A DNA stretch of 64,000 bases from Desulfosporosinus cupriresistens. GTDB lineage: Bacteria; Bacillota; Desulfitobacteriia; Desulfitobacteriales; Desulfitobacteriaceae. The stretch covers positions 1 through 64,000 of the forward strand of contig NZ_MASS01000021.1 in assembly GCF_001707885.1 (NCBI RefSeq), read 5' to 3'. The translations under genes and the position numbers were made by a program. The notes under the pieces are model-generated. The model saw only the letters and a program-made list of their open reading frames with translations, was not told the origin of the DNA and searched no databases. Positions 51,604 through 61,010 of the stretch are shown here, piece by piece; the first letter of the stretch is position 1, and each line of letters opens with the position of its first letter.

Positions 51604-53190
51604 TCATCCCAGAATCTGTTCTGCGCAAAGCACTCCGTCCACCGCAGCCGATATGATACCTCCCGCGTATCCTGCTCCTTCCCCACAGGGGTAAAGACCT
51701 TTGATGCCAATAGCCTCTAAGCTGTCCCCTCTTGTGATGCGCACTGGGGAAGAACTGCGGGTTTCAGCCCCCGTCAACAGCGCATCCGGATAGGCAAAGC
51801 CGGGCATCCACTGGTCCATCTCTAAGATCGCTTTCCGTAGCGAATGAGTGATATATTCCGGTAAAAAGGAATCCAACTCGGCAAACTCAGTTCCGGGCAG
51901 ATAGGTAGGCAGGACATCTCCGAAAGCTGTTGTTTTGCGCTTTTGGAGAAAATCCTCCAACCTTTGTACTGGTGCTTTATATCCTCCGCCGCCCGCTGCA
52001 AAGGCTGCTGCCTCTATCCTGCGCTGAAAAGCACAACCGGCAAGTGGATCATCGTTGTCCAGATCATTCTTCCCGATGGTCACCAAGAGCGCAGTATTGG
52101 CATTTCTACCGTCTCGCGCGAATTCGCTCATTCCATTCGTTGTCAATCTGTTTTCCTCTGACGTTGCCGCAACAACTGTCCCACCTGGACACATGCAGAA
52201 AGTGTATACCCCTCTTCCATTTTGCAGATGCACTACCATTTTGTAATCGGCTGCGCCAAGCTCAGGGTGCCCGGCGAAACTACCGTACTGGATTTTATCG
52301 ATCATCTCTTGGGCGTGTTCAATGCGCACTCCCACGGCAAAGGGCTTTTGTTCTATATAAACGCCGCTATTCAGCAAACTTTCAAACGTATCCCGTGCGC
52401 TATGTCCGATGGCCAGGACAACATTGTCCGTAGAAACTTCGGCATTCCTCCCCTTTTCTTCAAAGCGTACACCTGTCACCTGTCCATCCTTGATCAATAT
52501 TTCTGTTACAGTTGCATTAAAGCGCACCTCACCGCCGAGACTTATTACTTGCTCCCTAATGCCCTTAACCGTTTCATTCAAACGATCAGTACCAATATGC
52601 GGCTTGCTTAAATACAGAATTTCTGGCGGCGCACCGGCCTGCACAAACTCGTTGAGCACCTTCATTTTGCGACAATTCTTCTGCCCAATTTTCAACTTGC
52701 CGTCTGAAAAGGCACCTGCGCCTCCCTCACCGAACTGCACATTCGTTTGGGTATCAAGAATTCCGGTCCGCCAAAAGTTTAATACCTTTCTTTTGCGGCT
52801 ATCGACATCGAGTCCCCGCTCCAGTAGAATCGGTCTGGCCCCTGCTTGTGCCAGAATCAAGGCCGCAAACATTCCTGCGGGGCCGCAGCCTACAATCACT
52901 GGACGCTCTTTCAGTTTTTTAACCGTTGGCACTGTATAGATTAACTCCGTTTCTTGGGAGATGCTTTTGTTCCTATTCATGGCAATGACTTCGTTTTCGT
53001 CTCCTAAAATACAGACAACCACCGTCATATCGAAATGGATGTCCTCTTTGTTGCGAGCATTTACTGTGCGTTTTGTAATACTGATGCGCTCTATACGGCT
53101 ATGCTCTATATGCAACCTTTTGGCGACCATGTCCTCTAGCATTTTTAAATCATACGTAAGCGCTACTACTAAATCAGTGATTTTAATCAT
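51604..53190 (-). CDS. FAD-dependent dehydrogenase, COG2509-like
   Basis: 528 residues. N-terminal about 90-residue region, then the FAD-binding motif VIVGCGPAGMFAALILAQAGARPILLERG near residue 97 (core GCGPAGMFAALIL). QFGEGGAGAFSDGKL and the C-terminal GIKGLYPCGEGAGYAGGIISAAVDG are typical of uncharacterised NAD(FAD)-utilising dehydrogenases. No membrane segment. Substrate unknown. The upstream gap 53191-53411 has an imperfect 14-bp inverted repeat (53262-53295) but no recognised promoter. Confidence 0.87.
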   Translation of the reverse strand: MIKITDLVVALTYDLKMLEDMVAKRLHIEHSRIERISITKRTVNARNKEDIHFDMTVVVCILGDENEVIAMNRNKSISQETELIYTVPTVKKLKERPVIVGCGPAGMFAALILAQAGARPILLERGLDVDSRKRKVLNFWRTGILDTQTNVQFGEGGAGAFSDGKLKIGQKNCRKMKVLNEFVQAGAPPEILYLSKPHIGTDRLNETVKGIREQVISLGGEVRFNATVTEILIKDGQVTGVRFEEKGRNAEVSTDNVVLAIGHSARDTFESLLNSGVYIEQKPFAVGVRIEHAQEMIDKIQYGSFAGHPELGAADYKMVVHLQNGRGVYTFCMCPGGTVVAATSEENRLTTNGMSEFARDGRNANTALLVTIGKNDLDNDDPLAGCAFQRRIEAAAFAAGGGGYKAPVQRLEDFLQKRKTTAFGDVLPTYLPGTEFAELDSFLPEYITHSLRKAILEMDQWMPGFAYPDALLTGAETRSSSPVRITRGDSLEAIGIKGLYPCGEGAGYAGGIISAAVDGVLCAEQILG

Positions 53191-53411
53191 TGTTTTCTCC
53201 TAACAGATAAATTGATAACTAGAAGCAAAACAATGCTATTTTGCATTTGCCTTACCACAGCCTAACCCCTGCCTAATTTAATAGGCATGGGTTAGTATAC
53301 TACAATAATTAGTCGAAGGGTTATCTTAAGGTGAAATAAACAAATTCAAATAGAAGGAGAAATTTAGTTAAAAATTGATTTGTTAAAAAATAAGTCCTCT
53401 AGGTCCGCCTA

Positions 53412-53439
53412 TTGACAATTTGTTGAAATGCTGTATGAT
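53412..53439 (+). promoter_or_regulatory. Sigma-A promoter of the YtrA-type GntR/ABC operon
   Basis: TTGACA (53412-53417), 16-base spacer, TATGAT (53434-53439). The -10 lies inside the 36-bp palindrome. Confidence 0.75.
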
Positions 53440-53467
53440 TGTATTAAGCTCTTAATACAATCATACA
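53432..53467. promoter_or_regulatory. 36-bp perfect palindrome, operator of the GntR (YtrA-type) regulator
   Basis: TGTATGATTGTATTAAG and its exact complement are separated by CT. It covers the -10 and start of transcription and ends 12 bases before the regulator ATG. YtrA-type regulators bind palindromes of this sort and repress their own operon. Confidence 0.8.
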
Positions 53468-53479
53468 TGAGGTGATAGA

Positions 53480-53851
53480 ATGCTATGGGAATTAAAATCT
53501 GACAGACCCATTTACACCCAGCTCGTCGAGCATATCAAACAGAGGGTATTTTCCGGAACCTATCCTCTAGGGTCGAGACTCCCGTCCGTGCGGGACATGG
53601 CTCAAGAAGCTGAGGTTAATCCCAATACCATGCAGAGAGCTCTAGCGAAATTGGAGGAAGAAGGCCTAATAATAACGCACCGCACGAGCGGTCGGTCGAT
53701 TACGGAGGATGCAAGTATGGTGGAATTAGCAAAAACCAAATTGGCTAAGGATCAAATCTTGGAGTTTCTAGAAAAAATGCAGCTGATGGGCTTTGAACAA
53801 AAGGAGATCTTAACTATTATTACCAACCTGGTCAAGGAGATGAAGAAATGA
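53480..53851 (+). CDS. GntR-family regulator, YtrA subfamily
   Basis: 123 residues: an N-terminal winged helix (PIYTQLVEHIKQRVFSG; LPSVRDMAQEAEVNPNTMQRAL) and only a short C-terminal helix for dimerisation, with no ligand domain, which defines the YtrA subfamily. Represses its own ABC-export operon in relatives, induced by cell-wall-active compounds. GAGGTGAT site before the ATG. Overlaps the ATPase start by 4 bases. Confidence 0.92.
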   Translation: MLWELKSDRPIYTQLVEHIKQRVFSGTYPLGSRLPSVRDMAQEAEVNPNTMQRALAKLEEEGLIITHRTSGRSITEDASMVELAKTKLAKDQILEFLEKMQLMGFEQKEILTIITNLVKEMKK

Positions 53852-54546
53852 GCACTATCTTAGAATGTAACAGCCTTACCAAAAAGTTCGGCAGCAAAAT
53901 AGCTTTATCTGCAGTTGATTTAAAAATTGAGCGCGGGCAAATCGTGGGACTCCTCGGACCTAACGGCAGCGGAAAAAGCACCCTCATCAAGCTGGCCAAC
54001 GAGCTCTTGACCCCTACGAGTGGAAATATTCTCATTGGAGGCCAGACCCCAGGTATTGAAACCAAGAAAATCGTATCCTATCTCCCGGAAAGGACATATT
54101 TGAATGATTGGATGCGTGTACACCAAATCATCGAACTCTTTACCGATTTCTATGATGATTTTAAACCTGAGAAAGCTTATGAAATGCTAAAACGGCTTAA
54201 CATCAACGCTAATGACAGACTAAAAACCATGTCCAAAGGAACGAAGGAAAAGGTACAGCTGATTCTTGTTATGAGCCGCGAAGCAGAGCTTTATCTCTTG
54301 GATGAACCTATAGGCGGAGTGGATCCAGCAGCAAGAGATTATATTCTAAAAACGATTCTGGGTAATTATAACGAAAACGCCACGGTAATTATCTCATCCC
54401 ACCTTATTTCTGATATTGAGAAAATATTAGATTATGTGATTTTCATTAATCAGGGCCAAGTGGTATTGACCTCTTCTGTCGATGATATCCGGGATGAAAA
54501 GGGTACATCAGTGGATGCTTTATTCAGGGAGGTGTTCAAATGTTAA
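53848..54546 (+). CDS. ABC exporter ATP-binding protein
   Basis: 232 residues. Walker A GPNGSGKSTLIKL, signature MSKGTKEKVQLI, Walker B LYLLDEPIGGVD, switch histidine in IISSHLISDI. Family of BcrA/YtrB-type export ATPases. Encoded between the repressor (ATGA overlap) and the permease (7-base overlap). Likely exports a peptide or envelope-active compound. Confidence 0.92.
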   Translation: MSTILECNSLTKKFGSKIALSAVDLKIERGQIVGLLGPNGSGKSTLIKLANELLTPTSGNILIGGQTPGIETKKIVSYLPERTYLNDWMRVHQIIELFTDFYDDFKPEKAYEMLKRLNINANDRLKTMSKGTKEKVQLILVMSREAELYLLDEPIGGVDPAARDYILKTILGNYNENATVIISSHLISDIEKILDYVIFINQGQVVLTSSVDDIRDEKGTSVDALFREVFKC

Positions 54547-55337
54547 GCAAGCTTTTAAACTATGAAATTAAAGCTACCGGAAGGATATTCCTACCCTTTT
54601 TTCTTTCAATCCTGATCTTCGCGGGAATCACCAAATTCATTTCTGCTATTGATCCCCAGAAATGGAATACTCCCGCAACTATTAGCATGGTCATTTATAT
54701 CGTTCTTATGGCAGGAATGTTCGTAATGACCTTAACGATGATGATCCAACGTTTTAGTAAAAATCTGCTTTCCGATGAAGGCTATTTGATGCATACGCTA
54801 CCAGTAAAGCCCTGGAAACACATTGTCAGTAAACTCCTGGTGTCTATGCTGTGGATGATTGGCAGTGTAGCTGTTGCCCTGATTTCCATTCTGGTCATCA
54901 CTTATAAAAAAGGGATGTTTGGCGAAATCGTCAAAGGATTGGCAACTGTTCATGATCGAGTTATCGACCAGTTAGGTCCTTCAGCTTACCTTTTGACCCT
55001 TGAGGTTATCCTAGGAGTTCTTATAAGCCTGGCTTCGGGGATATTGCTGGTCTATGCTTCTATTGCCATCGGACATTTGTTCAATCGACATAAAATGCTG
55101 GCAACGTTCGGTGCATTTATTGCCCTTAATACGCTTACCCAGATTTTTTTCAAGTTGGTAAGTTTAATTCCTGGAATAGCACATTTCTATAATTTTTCGA
55201 TCCATAATATGGCTGCGAGTGATTCAGTTCGCTATCAATTAGTAATCTGTTATGGAATATTTTTTGCCGGACTTTTATGTGCCGCTTACCTCGCAGTAAC
55301 CAATTTCATTTTAAGCAAACGATTGAATTTAGAATAG
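54540..55337 (+). CDS. ABC-2-type permease
   Basis: 265 residues, six hydrophobic segments (FFLSILIFAGITKFI; ISMVIYIVLMAGMFVMTL; WMIGSVAVALISILVI and others), with a DEGYLMHTLPVKPWKHIVSKLL loop typical of bacitracin/lantibiotic-type export permeases. Partner of the ATPase upstream; third and last gene of the operon. Confidence 0.88.
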   Translation: MLSKLLNYEIKATGRIFLPFFLSILIFAGITKFISAIDPQKWNTPATISMVIYIVLMAGMFVMTLTMMIQRFSKNLLSDEGYLMHTLPVKPWKHIVSKLLVSMLWMIGSVAVALISILVITYKKGMFGEIVKGLATVHDRVIDQLGPSAYLLTLEVILGVLISLASGILLVYASIAIGHLFNRHKMLATFGAFIALNTLTQIFFKLVSLIPGIAHFYNFSIHNMAASDSVRYQLVICYGIFFAGLLCAAYLAVTNFILSKRLNLE

Positions 55338-55401
55338 AACAGCAAAATAAGCTATGGCAATTTTCCCGATATTTATATCATCTAAAGCTGCTAACCATCA
55401 A

Positions 55402-55443
55402 AGGCAAAAGGCTGAAGCATTTTTTGCTCCAGCCTTTTGCCTT
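55402..55443 (+). terminator. Terminator of the GntR/ABC operon
   Basis: AAGGCAAAAGGCTG and CAGCCTTTTGCCTT pair over 14 bases, extended by GAAGCA/TGCTC around a T-rich loop. 65 bases after the permease stop. 55444-55634 shows nothing recognised. Confidence 0.85.
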
Positions 55444-55634
55444 ATGACTTTTTCGCCTTCCCCCTCTTTGTCACTTTCTTTTTTCAGCTTTCGTTTCCAT
55501 CTCAATTCCAAACAGATTCAATATCCATATCCTCAATAATCCTACGACTTTTAACGGTTGATTTTTTCAGAAATGTTTCGGCTTTCTGAATCGTTTGGGA
55601 GAAATCTATGTGGCAATTTTATGCTTCTTAAATT

Positions 55635-56138
55635 TTAGCGCGATTTAGTATTATTGAACCATTCAATCGTTGCTTTTCCATGCTCTTCAGGAATCTTGTT
55701 ACTAACTTGTTCATGAAGCCATCCTAAAGTCTTATTGTTCAAATACTGTCTCATTTGGTCTTCTGCTTCTACCATGACAACTTTTATCAAGCAAGGACAT
55801 TTTGTATATGTATCAGGTAAATTATTTTTATCTAACAATATCTCATTCTGTCTAATCTCTACACATTGAAATAATGGAGTCGTCCCTTCTACTGCTTCAA
55901 CTATATTCCAAAAGGTTATACTTTCTGGATTACGTGCTAACTCATATCCTCCATTAACACCTGGAATTGACTTCACAATCCCGGCTTTCCTTAACTTTGT
56001 ATATACTTTTGATAAATAAGTTTCTGAAACTCCCTGAAATAACGCTAAATCTTTAATTCCAACAGCCTTTCCTGATGGAATATCTACCATATACAATAAA
56101 CAATGTAATGCATACTCTACTCCTATGGAAAATTGCAA
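55635..56138 (-). CDS. Rrf2-family transcriptional regulator
   Basis: 167 residues from the TTG at 56138, 9 bases after AGGAGG, giving the family-typical xQFSIGVEYALHCLLYM; the open frame extends 11 codons further. Winged helix with VSETYLSKVYTKLRKAGIVKS and PGVNGGYELARNP. Three cysteines follow (FQCVE, TKCPC), spaced too widely to match the IscR cluster exactly. Divergent from a flavin-binding gene across a 51-bp palindrome. Confidence 0.9.
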   Translation of the reverse strand: MQFSIGVEYALHCLLYMVDIPSGKAVGIKDLALFQGVSETYLSKVYTKLRKAGIVKSIPGVNGGYELARNPESITFWNIVEAVEGTTPLFQCVEIRQNEILLDKNNLPDTYTKCPCLIKVVMVEAEDQMRQYLNNKTLGWLHEQVSNKIPEEHGKATIEWFNNTKSR

Positions 56139-56225
56139 TACAATCCACCTCCTAAATAATAAAATCCCCACATAATACTTAATTATTTTTTGTCGCTAGA
56201 TCATGATTCAATAGTAGATAATAAT

Positions 56226-56276
56226 TATCTTTAATATATATTGACTTTTTTACAAAGTCAATATATATTAAAGATA
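56226..56276. promoter_or_regulatory. 51-bp palindrome (23-bp perfect arms) between Rrf2 and FMN-protein genes
   Basis: Arms 56226-56248 and 56254-56276 are exact complements around TTTAC; both start TATCTTTAATATATATTG. Located 79-129 bases before the FMN-protein ATG and 88-138 before the Rrf2 start. It is AT-rich without a poly-T tail. A shared operator is likely, although a transcribed hairpin is possible. Confidence 0.7.
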
Positions 56277-56354
56277 GACAATGCATATCGACGATATATC
56301 TTGTATATTATTAAGATTTGTATTGTTAACTAATTTTTAGGGGGAAATATACAA

Positions 56355-56729
56355 ATGCTTACTGAAAAGTTTTTTGATGTACTAAAAAAGGAAGGTGTAG
56401 TTTCAATAGTGTCATGGGGGATAGATGAACCACATGTGGTTAATACTTGGAACTCATATTTAGAGGTAACACCTGATGAAAGAATTTTAATTCCTGCATA
56501 TGCAATGCGTAGAACAGAAAAAAATGTAAATGTAAATAATAAAGTAAAGATCGCTTTGGGTAGTAAAGAAGTTTTGGGTTATAAAGATTACCAAGGAACA
56601 GGTTTCGTGATTGAAGGTACTGCAAAATACCTTGAGTCAGGTTCGGAATTCGATATGATGAAAGAAAAGTTCTCCTTTTTAACTAGAGTGTTAGAGATAA
56701 CAGTTACATCAGCAAAGCAAATGCTTTAA
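56355..56729 (+). CDS. Pyridoxamine 5'-phosphate oxidase-like FMN-binding protein
   Basis: 124 residues with the split-barrel pattern: FFDVLKKEGVVSIVSWG, ILIPAYAMRRTEKNV (FMN phosphate contacts) and GTGFVIEGTAKYLESG. Small members are flavin reductases or heme/F420-type oxidoreductases; no true pyridoxamine oxidase residues are clear. GGGGGAAA site before the ATG. Probably controlled by the divergent Rrf2 protein, hinting at a redox or NO response. Confidence 0.85.
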   Translation: MLTEKFFDVLKKEGVVSIVSWGIDEPHVVNTWNSYLEVTPDERILIPAYAMRRTEKNVNVNNKVKIALGSKEVLGYKDYQGTGFVIEGTAKYLESGSEFDMMKEKFSFLTRVLEITVTSAKQML

Positions 56730-56854
56730 ATGTTGTTGTTTTCTGATGGTGTATTTTCTTAAATAGTTTTTAACACGCATGTGGGTTTCACCTAGATTGA
56801 AACGTTTTGCATCCGAACACGATTTGGAAATTAGTGAATAATTTAATTATCATT

Positions 56855-57382
56855 TTATCTATTGATCACTTTTATTTGCATTCCTTGCATAACATCTAAA
56901 GCTTTTTGGTTCAAGCTTTCGTCAAAGCTCGCTGTGCAGGAGGCGTCCACGATAATTTCTGCTTCCGGCAATGCAGCTTTCGCTATAATGGCATTGGATA
57001 TCACACAAATATTGGACACAACACCGATCAATTCAACACTAGCATAATTCTTACTGGTAAGGTAATCAGCTAGTTCCAAAGATCCGAAAGTAATTTTTTT
57101 AAACCTCTTGGACGTTTCATCACAGAGATCGGCAATTTCACCGTATAAATCCCACCCCTCCGTATTCCTAAGGCAATGTGGAACCGGTAGATTTCTTCCT
57201 TCCTGCGTCTGAAGATAATTGTCATCATGAGTATCAAAAGTAAATACAACTTCATCGCTGTTTTGCTTGTACTGCTTAATTTTTTGGTAAATTCCTTTTT
57301 CCAGCGTAACCGCTTTATCAAAGCCCAGGCTACCATTCACAAAGTCTTTTTGATAATCTACAACGACTAATATTTTCTTCAT
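56855..57382 (-). CDS. Isochorismatase/nicotinamidase-family cysteine hydrolase
   Basis: 175 residues. Catalytic D9 in VVVDYQKDF, nucleophile cysteine in GVVSNICVISNAII, metal-binding pattern FDTHDDNY ... PHC, and the cis-peptide region LELADYLTSKNY. The arrangement (D, K, C triad and DxH...H metal site) fits PncA-like nicotinamidases, which hydrolyse nicotinamide to nicotinate in NAD salvage. Monocistronic, AGGAGCG site. The gap 57383-57617 upstream has no gene. Confidence 0.87.
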   Translation of the reverse strand: MKKILVVVDYQKDFVNGSLGFDKAVTLEKGIYQKIKQYKQNSDEVVFTFDTHDDNYLQTQEGRNLPVPHCLRNTEGWDLYGEIADLCDETSKRFKKITFGSLELADYLTSKNYASVELIGVVSNICVISNAIIAKAALPEAEIIVDASCTASFDESLNQKALDVMQGMQIKVINR

Positions 57383-57617
57383 ATTAAACCGCTCCTTATT
57401 CTCATAAAAAATGCGCTATTAATGTGCCCTCTGCACACTATAGCTCGTAACCGATGGTAGTTCAACAGTGTTCCCCATTTCCTAATTCCCAACCCATTAC
57501 CTGAAATCCTTCCTAAGTTCGAGAGAATAATCAAGATAAAACAATATGTCATATTGCCCAACTATTTGGAGAGTTGGTACCGATCCTTAGCTCAAATAAT
57601 TCTGTCAGCTAAATAAC

Positions 57618-57653
57618 ACAGGTCCTTTCTTATCTTGATTAGAAAGGACCTGT
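57618..57653 (-). terminator. Terminator of the ABC-2 exporter operon
   Basis: ACAGGTCCTTTCT / AGAAAGGACCTGT perfect 13-bp stem with a 10-base loop, 52 bases after the frameshifted permease ends (57705). Confidence 0.8.
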
Positions 57654-57704
57654 TGATTACTTAAGGATTACCGCCTTTTTGGACGGCTGTACAAAAAAAT
57701 GTTT

Positions 57705-59365
57705 CTAGAGGGGTGAGACATCTTTCCAAGTAATCTTAGCACTCGTTTTCCATAAATAAGCAGTCAAAAATAGTACTACAATAATATATATAAATAATCC
57801 AACCTGAACATCTTTCAACGCATAATGCAACATAGCAGAAATACCGCAGAATGCAAGCGAACCCAATGCTAACCCCAGGTTATTTTCTCCATCTTGAAAC
57901 TTTTGCCGAACGGCAGCTCATTAAGTGAGAGCTTAAAAAGCAAAATGATTAACAAGAGCATGTTTAAGAATATTAAGATCAGATGGGGTATTATCCGGGC
58001 TCCGTAAGGTACAGCAAAGAATAGGCTCACAAACAGGTATACTGGGATAACATACTTCAATATGAAGCCCTTTAACGCTCCCATGAGAATTACACCCGGT
58101 AACTCAATTGGCAAAGCTTTGTAGATCCATGCGCCCTTGTAATTTTCACTTGAATTTATGGTCATAGTAGTTGAAGCAAGCATCGAGACGGTAAGATACA
58201 TAAAAAGGTAATAAGCTCCTTGTGAAATATCTGTTAGAACTTCATGCAGCGAGTTATTTCCTATTAATGTATTAACCATAATCAAAATAGGCAAAAATGT
58301 TGCCAATCCCAGATTAGGATATAGACGTAGCCTTATACTTCTTTCGCTGGAAATCATATTTTGAGAAAACCTGCAAACAACATTTTCAAGCTTGTTCGGA
58401 ATAATAGCTGAAATCATTTTTTTATAGATTATTGCTCTTCTTTCTACATTTTTACGTTTTTTTGCCGTAACCGTATCGAGTTTATGTAGGTTTCTCTCAA
58501 AATATTTAGTAACTACTCCGAAATATAGTATTAAAAGTAAAATTGGAACTATTGCTCCTAAAAAGCTTAAATAGATAAAATAATTCTCCGCACTGTTCTC
58601 CAATATCCAACTGAATGGTGCAGCAAACCACGCCGAAGGAAGCAGATACATCCACCATTTGAAGGTTAAAACCATATTATGGCCGATATATTTAAAAATG
58701 TGACCTGTAAACTGATATCCAAGCATCATCACTAAAGATAAGATGATTTGAAAGTAATTAATAACATCCTTAAGCTTATCTCCATCAAAAAATAAAAGCA
58801 TTAGGAAATAAAGCACTGAGGTCAAGAAAAGAATAAGTCCCGAGATAAGTAGCAAATCGAAAAAATAGATGCCCATAAACAGAAAGCCATATTTATAGAG
58901 CCCTACTAATAACGACGGTCCAGCCATAACAAACGTGATCGTCAACAAATTGATAAATATATGTGTTATTTTGGCTGCGTTTACGGTCTGAGACCTTATA
59001 GGTTTTGATAACAGGATTTCCTTGTCTCTTGTATCCAGCAATATCGACGAAAAGTCTGATACCATAGTCATCATAACCATAAATATTAGCATCCCAATGA
59101 TTACGTTCATTTTTATGAAAAGGGGTAAGGGGGGCAGCAGAATCAGGGCGAAAACAACGCCCATAAGCCCATATATTATTAACGACTTCTTGAAAGTGTT
59201 TTCTTTATCTTTATGTTTAGAATTAATCAGTACTGAAGGCGCTCGTCTCTGGTCCATTAGCAGCTTAATCTGCAATACTTTTCTCATTACCCCATAATCG
59301 ATTCCCATGACTCTGTAAAAAAAACTAAAAAAATCCAGGACCTTCAAAATCCAAAAATCCTTCAT
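57705..59365 (-). pseudogene. ABC-2-type permease with a frameshift near its 3' end
   Basis: The main frame (57869-59365) encodes 498 residues of a polytopic exporter permease: repeated hydrophobic segments, LSKPIRSQTVNAAKI after the first, and a large loop with RRAIIYKKMISAIIP. At AAAA (57901-57904) the frame is lost: it reads SFKMEKITWG and stops. The +1 frame continues FQDGENNLGLALGSLAF and codes two more membrane helices, 64 residues in all, to TAG at 57705-57707. A single lost A in a homopolymer explains it. The original protein would be about 550 residues. Pairs with the ATPase upstream (3-base gap). Confidence 0.82.
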
Positions 59366-59368
59366 TGG

Positions 59369-60151
59369 TTAAACTCCCTGTAATTCTTTGATAAATTCAT
59401 AAGCAATCTCCTTGTGCCTATTAAAGCCAGTCAATTGGTTAAATATCAGTTCAAGCGAGCCTTGCTTGCTCTGTTCCTTAAGTTCGTCAAAGCTTCCGTC
59501 AGCGACTATTTGTCCCTCATTGATTAAGATTATTCTGCTGCTAATCTTCTCTACAACGTCCATAATATGTGAAGAATAGAATATGGTTTTACCCAAAGCC
59601 GCCAGTTCTGCCAGAATCTCTTTTACAATCATCACACTATTTGCATCCAGCCCGCTTAAGGGTTCATCTAGAAACAAAATATCTGGGTTATGAATAATAC
59701 TGGAGATAATCAGCAGCTTTTGCTTCATACCTTTTGAGTACGCTGATATTCTTGTGTGGTAGACTTCTTCTATGCCAAGTAAAGCCATAAGTTTTTTGGC
59801 CTTATTATTTACCTGTTCCAAACCAAGCCCATAAACCTCTCCAATAAATGTAAGGTATTCATAGGCTGTCAGGTTTTCGAATATCTCCACCGTCTCAGGC
59901 ACGTAACCTATTTTCCGTTTATATTCCACGTTACCATCAGAGATATTCTCTCCAAAGATTCTTATTTCACCGTTGTACCCATCTACCAAACCCATCAGGA
60001 TTTTAACAGTGGTGCTCTTTCCCGCCCCATTCGGCCCAATATATCCGATAATCTGGCCCCTGAATACCTCCAGATTAATCCCCTTCAGTACTTCTTTCGA
60101 ACCAAATCGCATTTTAAGATCTCTTATCGTGATTACTGGCTCAATGTTCAT
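59369..60151 (-). CDS. ABC exporter ATP-binding protein
   Basis: 260 residues. Walker A GPNGAGKSTTVKIL, signature YSKGMKQKLLII, Walker B ILFLDEPLSGLD, H-loop FYSSHIMDVVEKI. Belongs to the ABC-2 exporter ATPases (CcmA/NatA type). First gene of a two-gene operon with the frameshifted permease. Cargo unknown. The 108-base gap upstream carries only its promoter side. Confidence 0.92.
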   Translation of the reverse strand: MNIEPVITIRDLKMRFGSKEVLKGINLEVFRGQIIGYIGPNGAGKSTTVKILMGLVDGYNGEIRIFGENISDGNVEYKRKIGYVPETVEIFENLTAYEYLTFIGEVYGLGLEQVNNKAKKLMALLGIEEVYHTRISAYSKGMKQKLLIISSIIHNPDILFLDEPLSGLDANSVMIVKEILAELAALGKTIFYSSHIMDVVEKISSRIILINEGQIVADGSFDELKEQSKQGSLELIFNQLTGFNRHKEIAYEFIKELQGV

Positions 60152-60259
60152 TTACTGACCTCTTTCTCTTCACTTTGATTCTTAAGAACTCAACTTTCGC
60201 TAATAATTACGGTACATTTATTCGTGTTTTATAATCTTGCCCTTGAGAAGGGAGGTATG

Positions 60260-60398
60260 TCAAATCCGATGCCCTTTGTGGCAACGATTCATTATAACGG
60301 CTGCTTCAGTAGGCCGTTCATCATACTCATCTCTATTTGCTGCTACTATTAAGCGATAGTTCGGATGACAATCGTACGCCAAAGTAATCAAACACATA
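60260..60398 (-). pseudogene. N-terminal remnant of an NRDE/TANGO2-family protein
   Basis: From the ATG at 60398 (AAGGGG 8 bases upstream) the frame reads MCLITLAYDCHPNYRLIVAANRDEYDERPT, shown here as MCLITLAYDCHPNYRL and VAANRDEYDERPT: the defining first 30 residues of NRDE proteins with the catalytic-type N-terminal Cys2. It then degenerates (IMNRCHKGHRI) and stops at 60260. The rest of the about 250-residue gene is gone. Follows the DxDxDG protein gene by 18 bases. Confidence 0.85.
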
Positions 60399-60416
60399 CT
60401 GCATACCCCTTTCTGA

Positions 60417-61010
60417 TCATCTGCTATAGTATAAACTAAATCCCCATTCATCCCACCGCCAGACAGTAGTTCGGACTGGGGCCTTTGTATCTAGGGTGTA
60501 ATGTTCTTCGTCTATCTTTCGGTACTGCCCTTCCTTAACGACCAACTCATTTAGACCGTCACCATCGTAATCCCGGATCGTAAAAGAAATTATGGGGCGA
60601 TCCAGGTCGGACGAACACCAAACCTGCTTTATTGCCTTGTTCTTGAATCGGTAAACAAAAAGGTGGTTTTTGTAGTCCTCATCCTCAATGGTCAGCCAGA
60701 AAGGTTTGACTGATCCAAAACTGCCTTTTTTCCACAAGGTTATCACCATGTTGATCGTCCCATCATTGTCGACATCGTCCAAGGCAAAGTTATCAATGCG
60801 CCAGTCACGGGGTGACCGCCAAAGCTCCTGGTCTCCTTCCCTAACAGTAAGGCAGTGATCGACTAAGTTGTATGCCTCAGTAATCCCGTCACTGTCCAGG
60901 TCACCCTCAGCATGAACTTGGAAACCGGAACCTCTTGTCATTAGAAACGACCCGAAAACGGCCAATATCATAAAGATAACCCCGCAACAGAGCCCCATTC
61001 TGTTTACCAC
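60417..61010 (-). CDS. Exported or anchored protein with FG-GAP/VCBS-like DxDxDG repeats
   Basis: 197 residues with an N-terminal membrane segment (GVIFMILAVFGSFLM). Three calcium-loop-like motifs: DLDSDGITE, DVDNDGTIN and DYDGDGLNE, spaced as in FG-GAP/VCBS beta-propeller repeats, though only a partial set. Overlaps the DUF3160 gene end by 7 bases, so it is cotranscribed and probably works with that lipoprotein at the cell surface. Function unknown. Confidence 0.72.
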   Translation of the reverse strand: MVNRMGLCCGVIFMILAVFGSFLMTRGSGFQVHAEGDLDSDGITEAYNLVDHCLTVREGDQELWRSPRDWRIDNFALDDVDNDGTINMVITLWKKGSFGSVKPFWLTIEDEDYKNHLFVYRFKNKAIKQVWCSSDLDRPIISFTIRDYDGDGLNELVVKEGQYRKIDEEHYTLDTKAPVRTTVWRWDEWGFSLYYSR

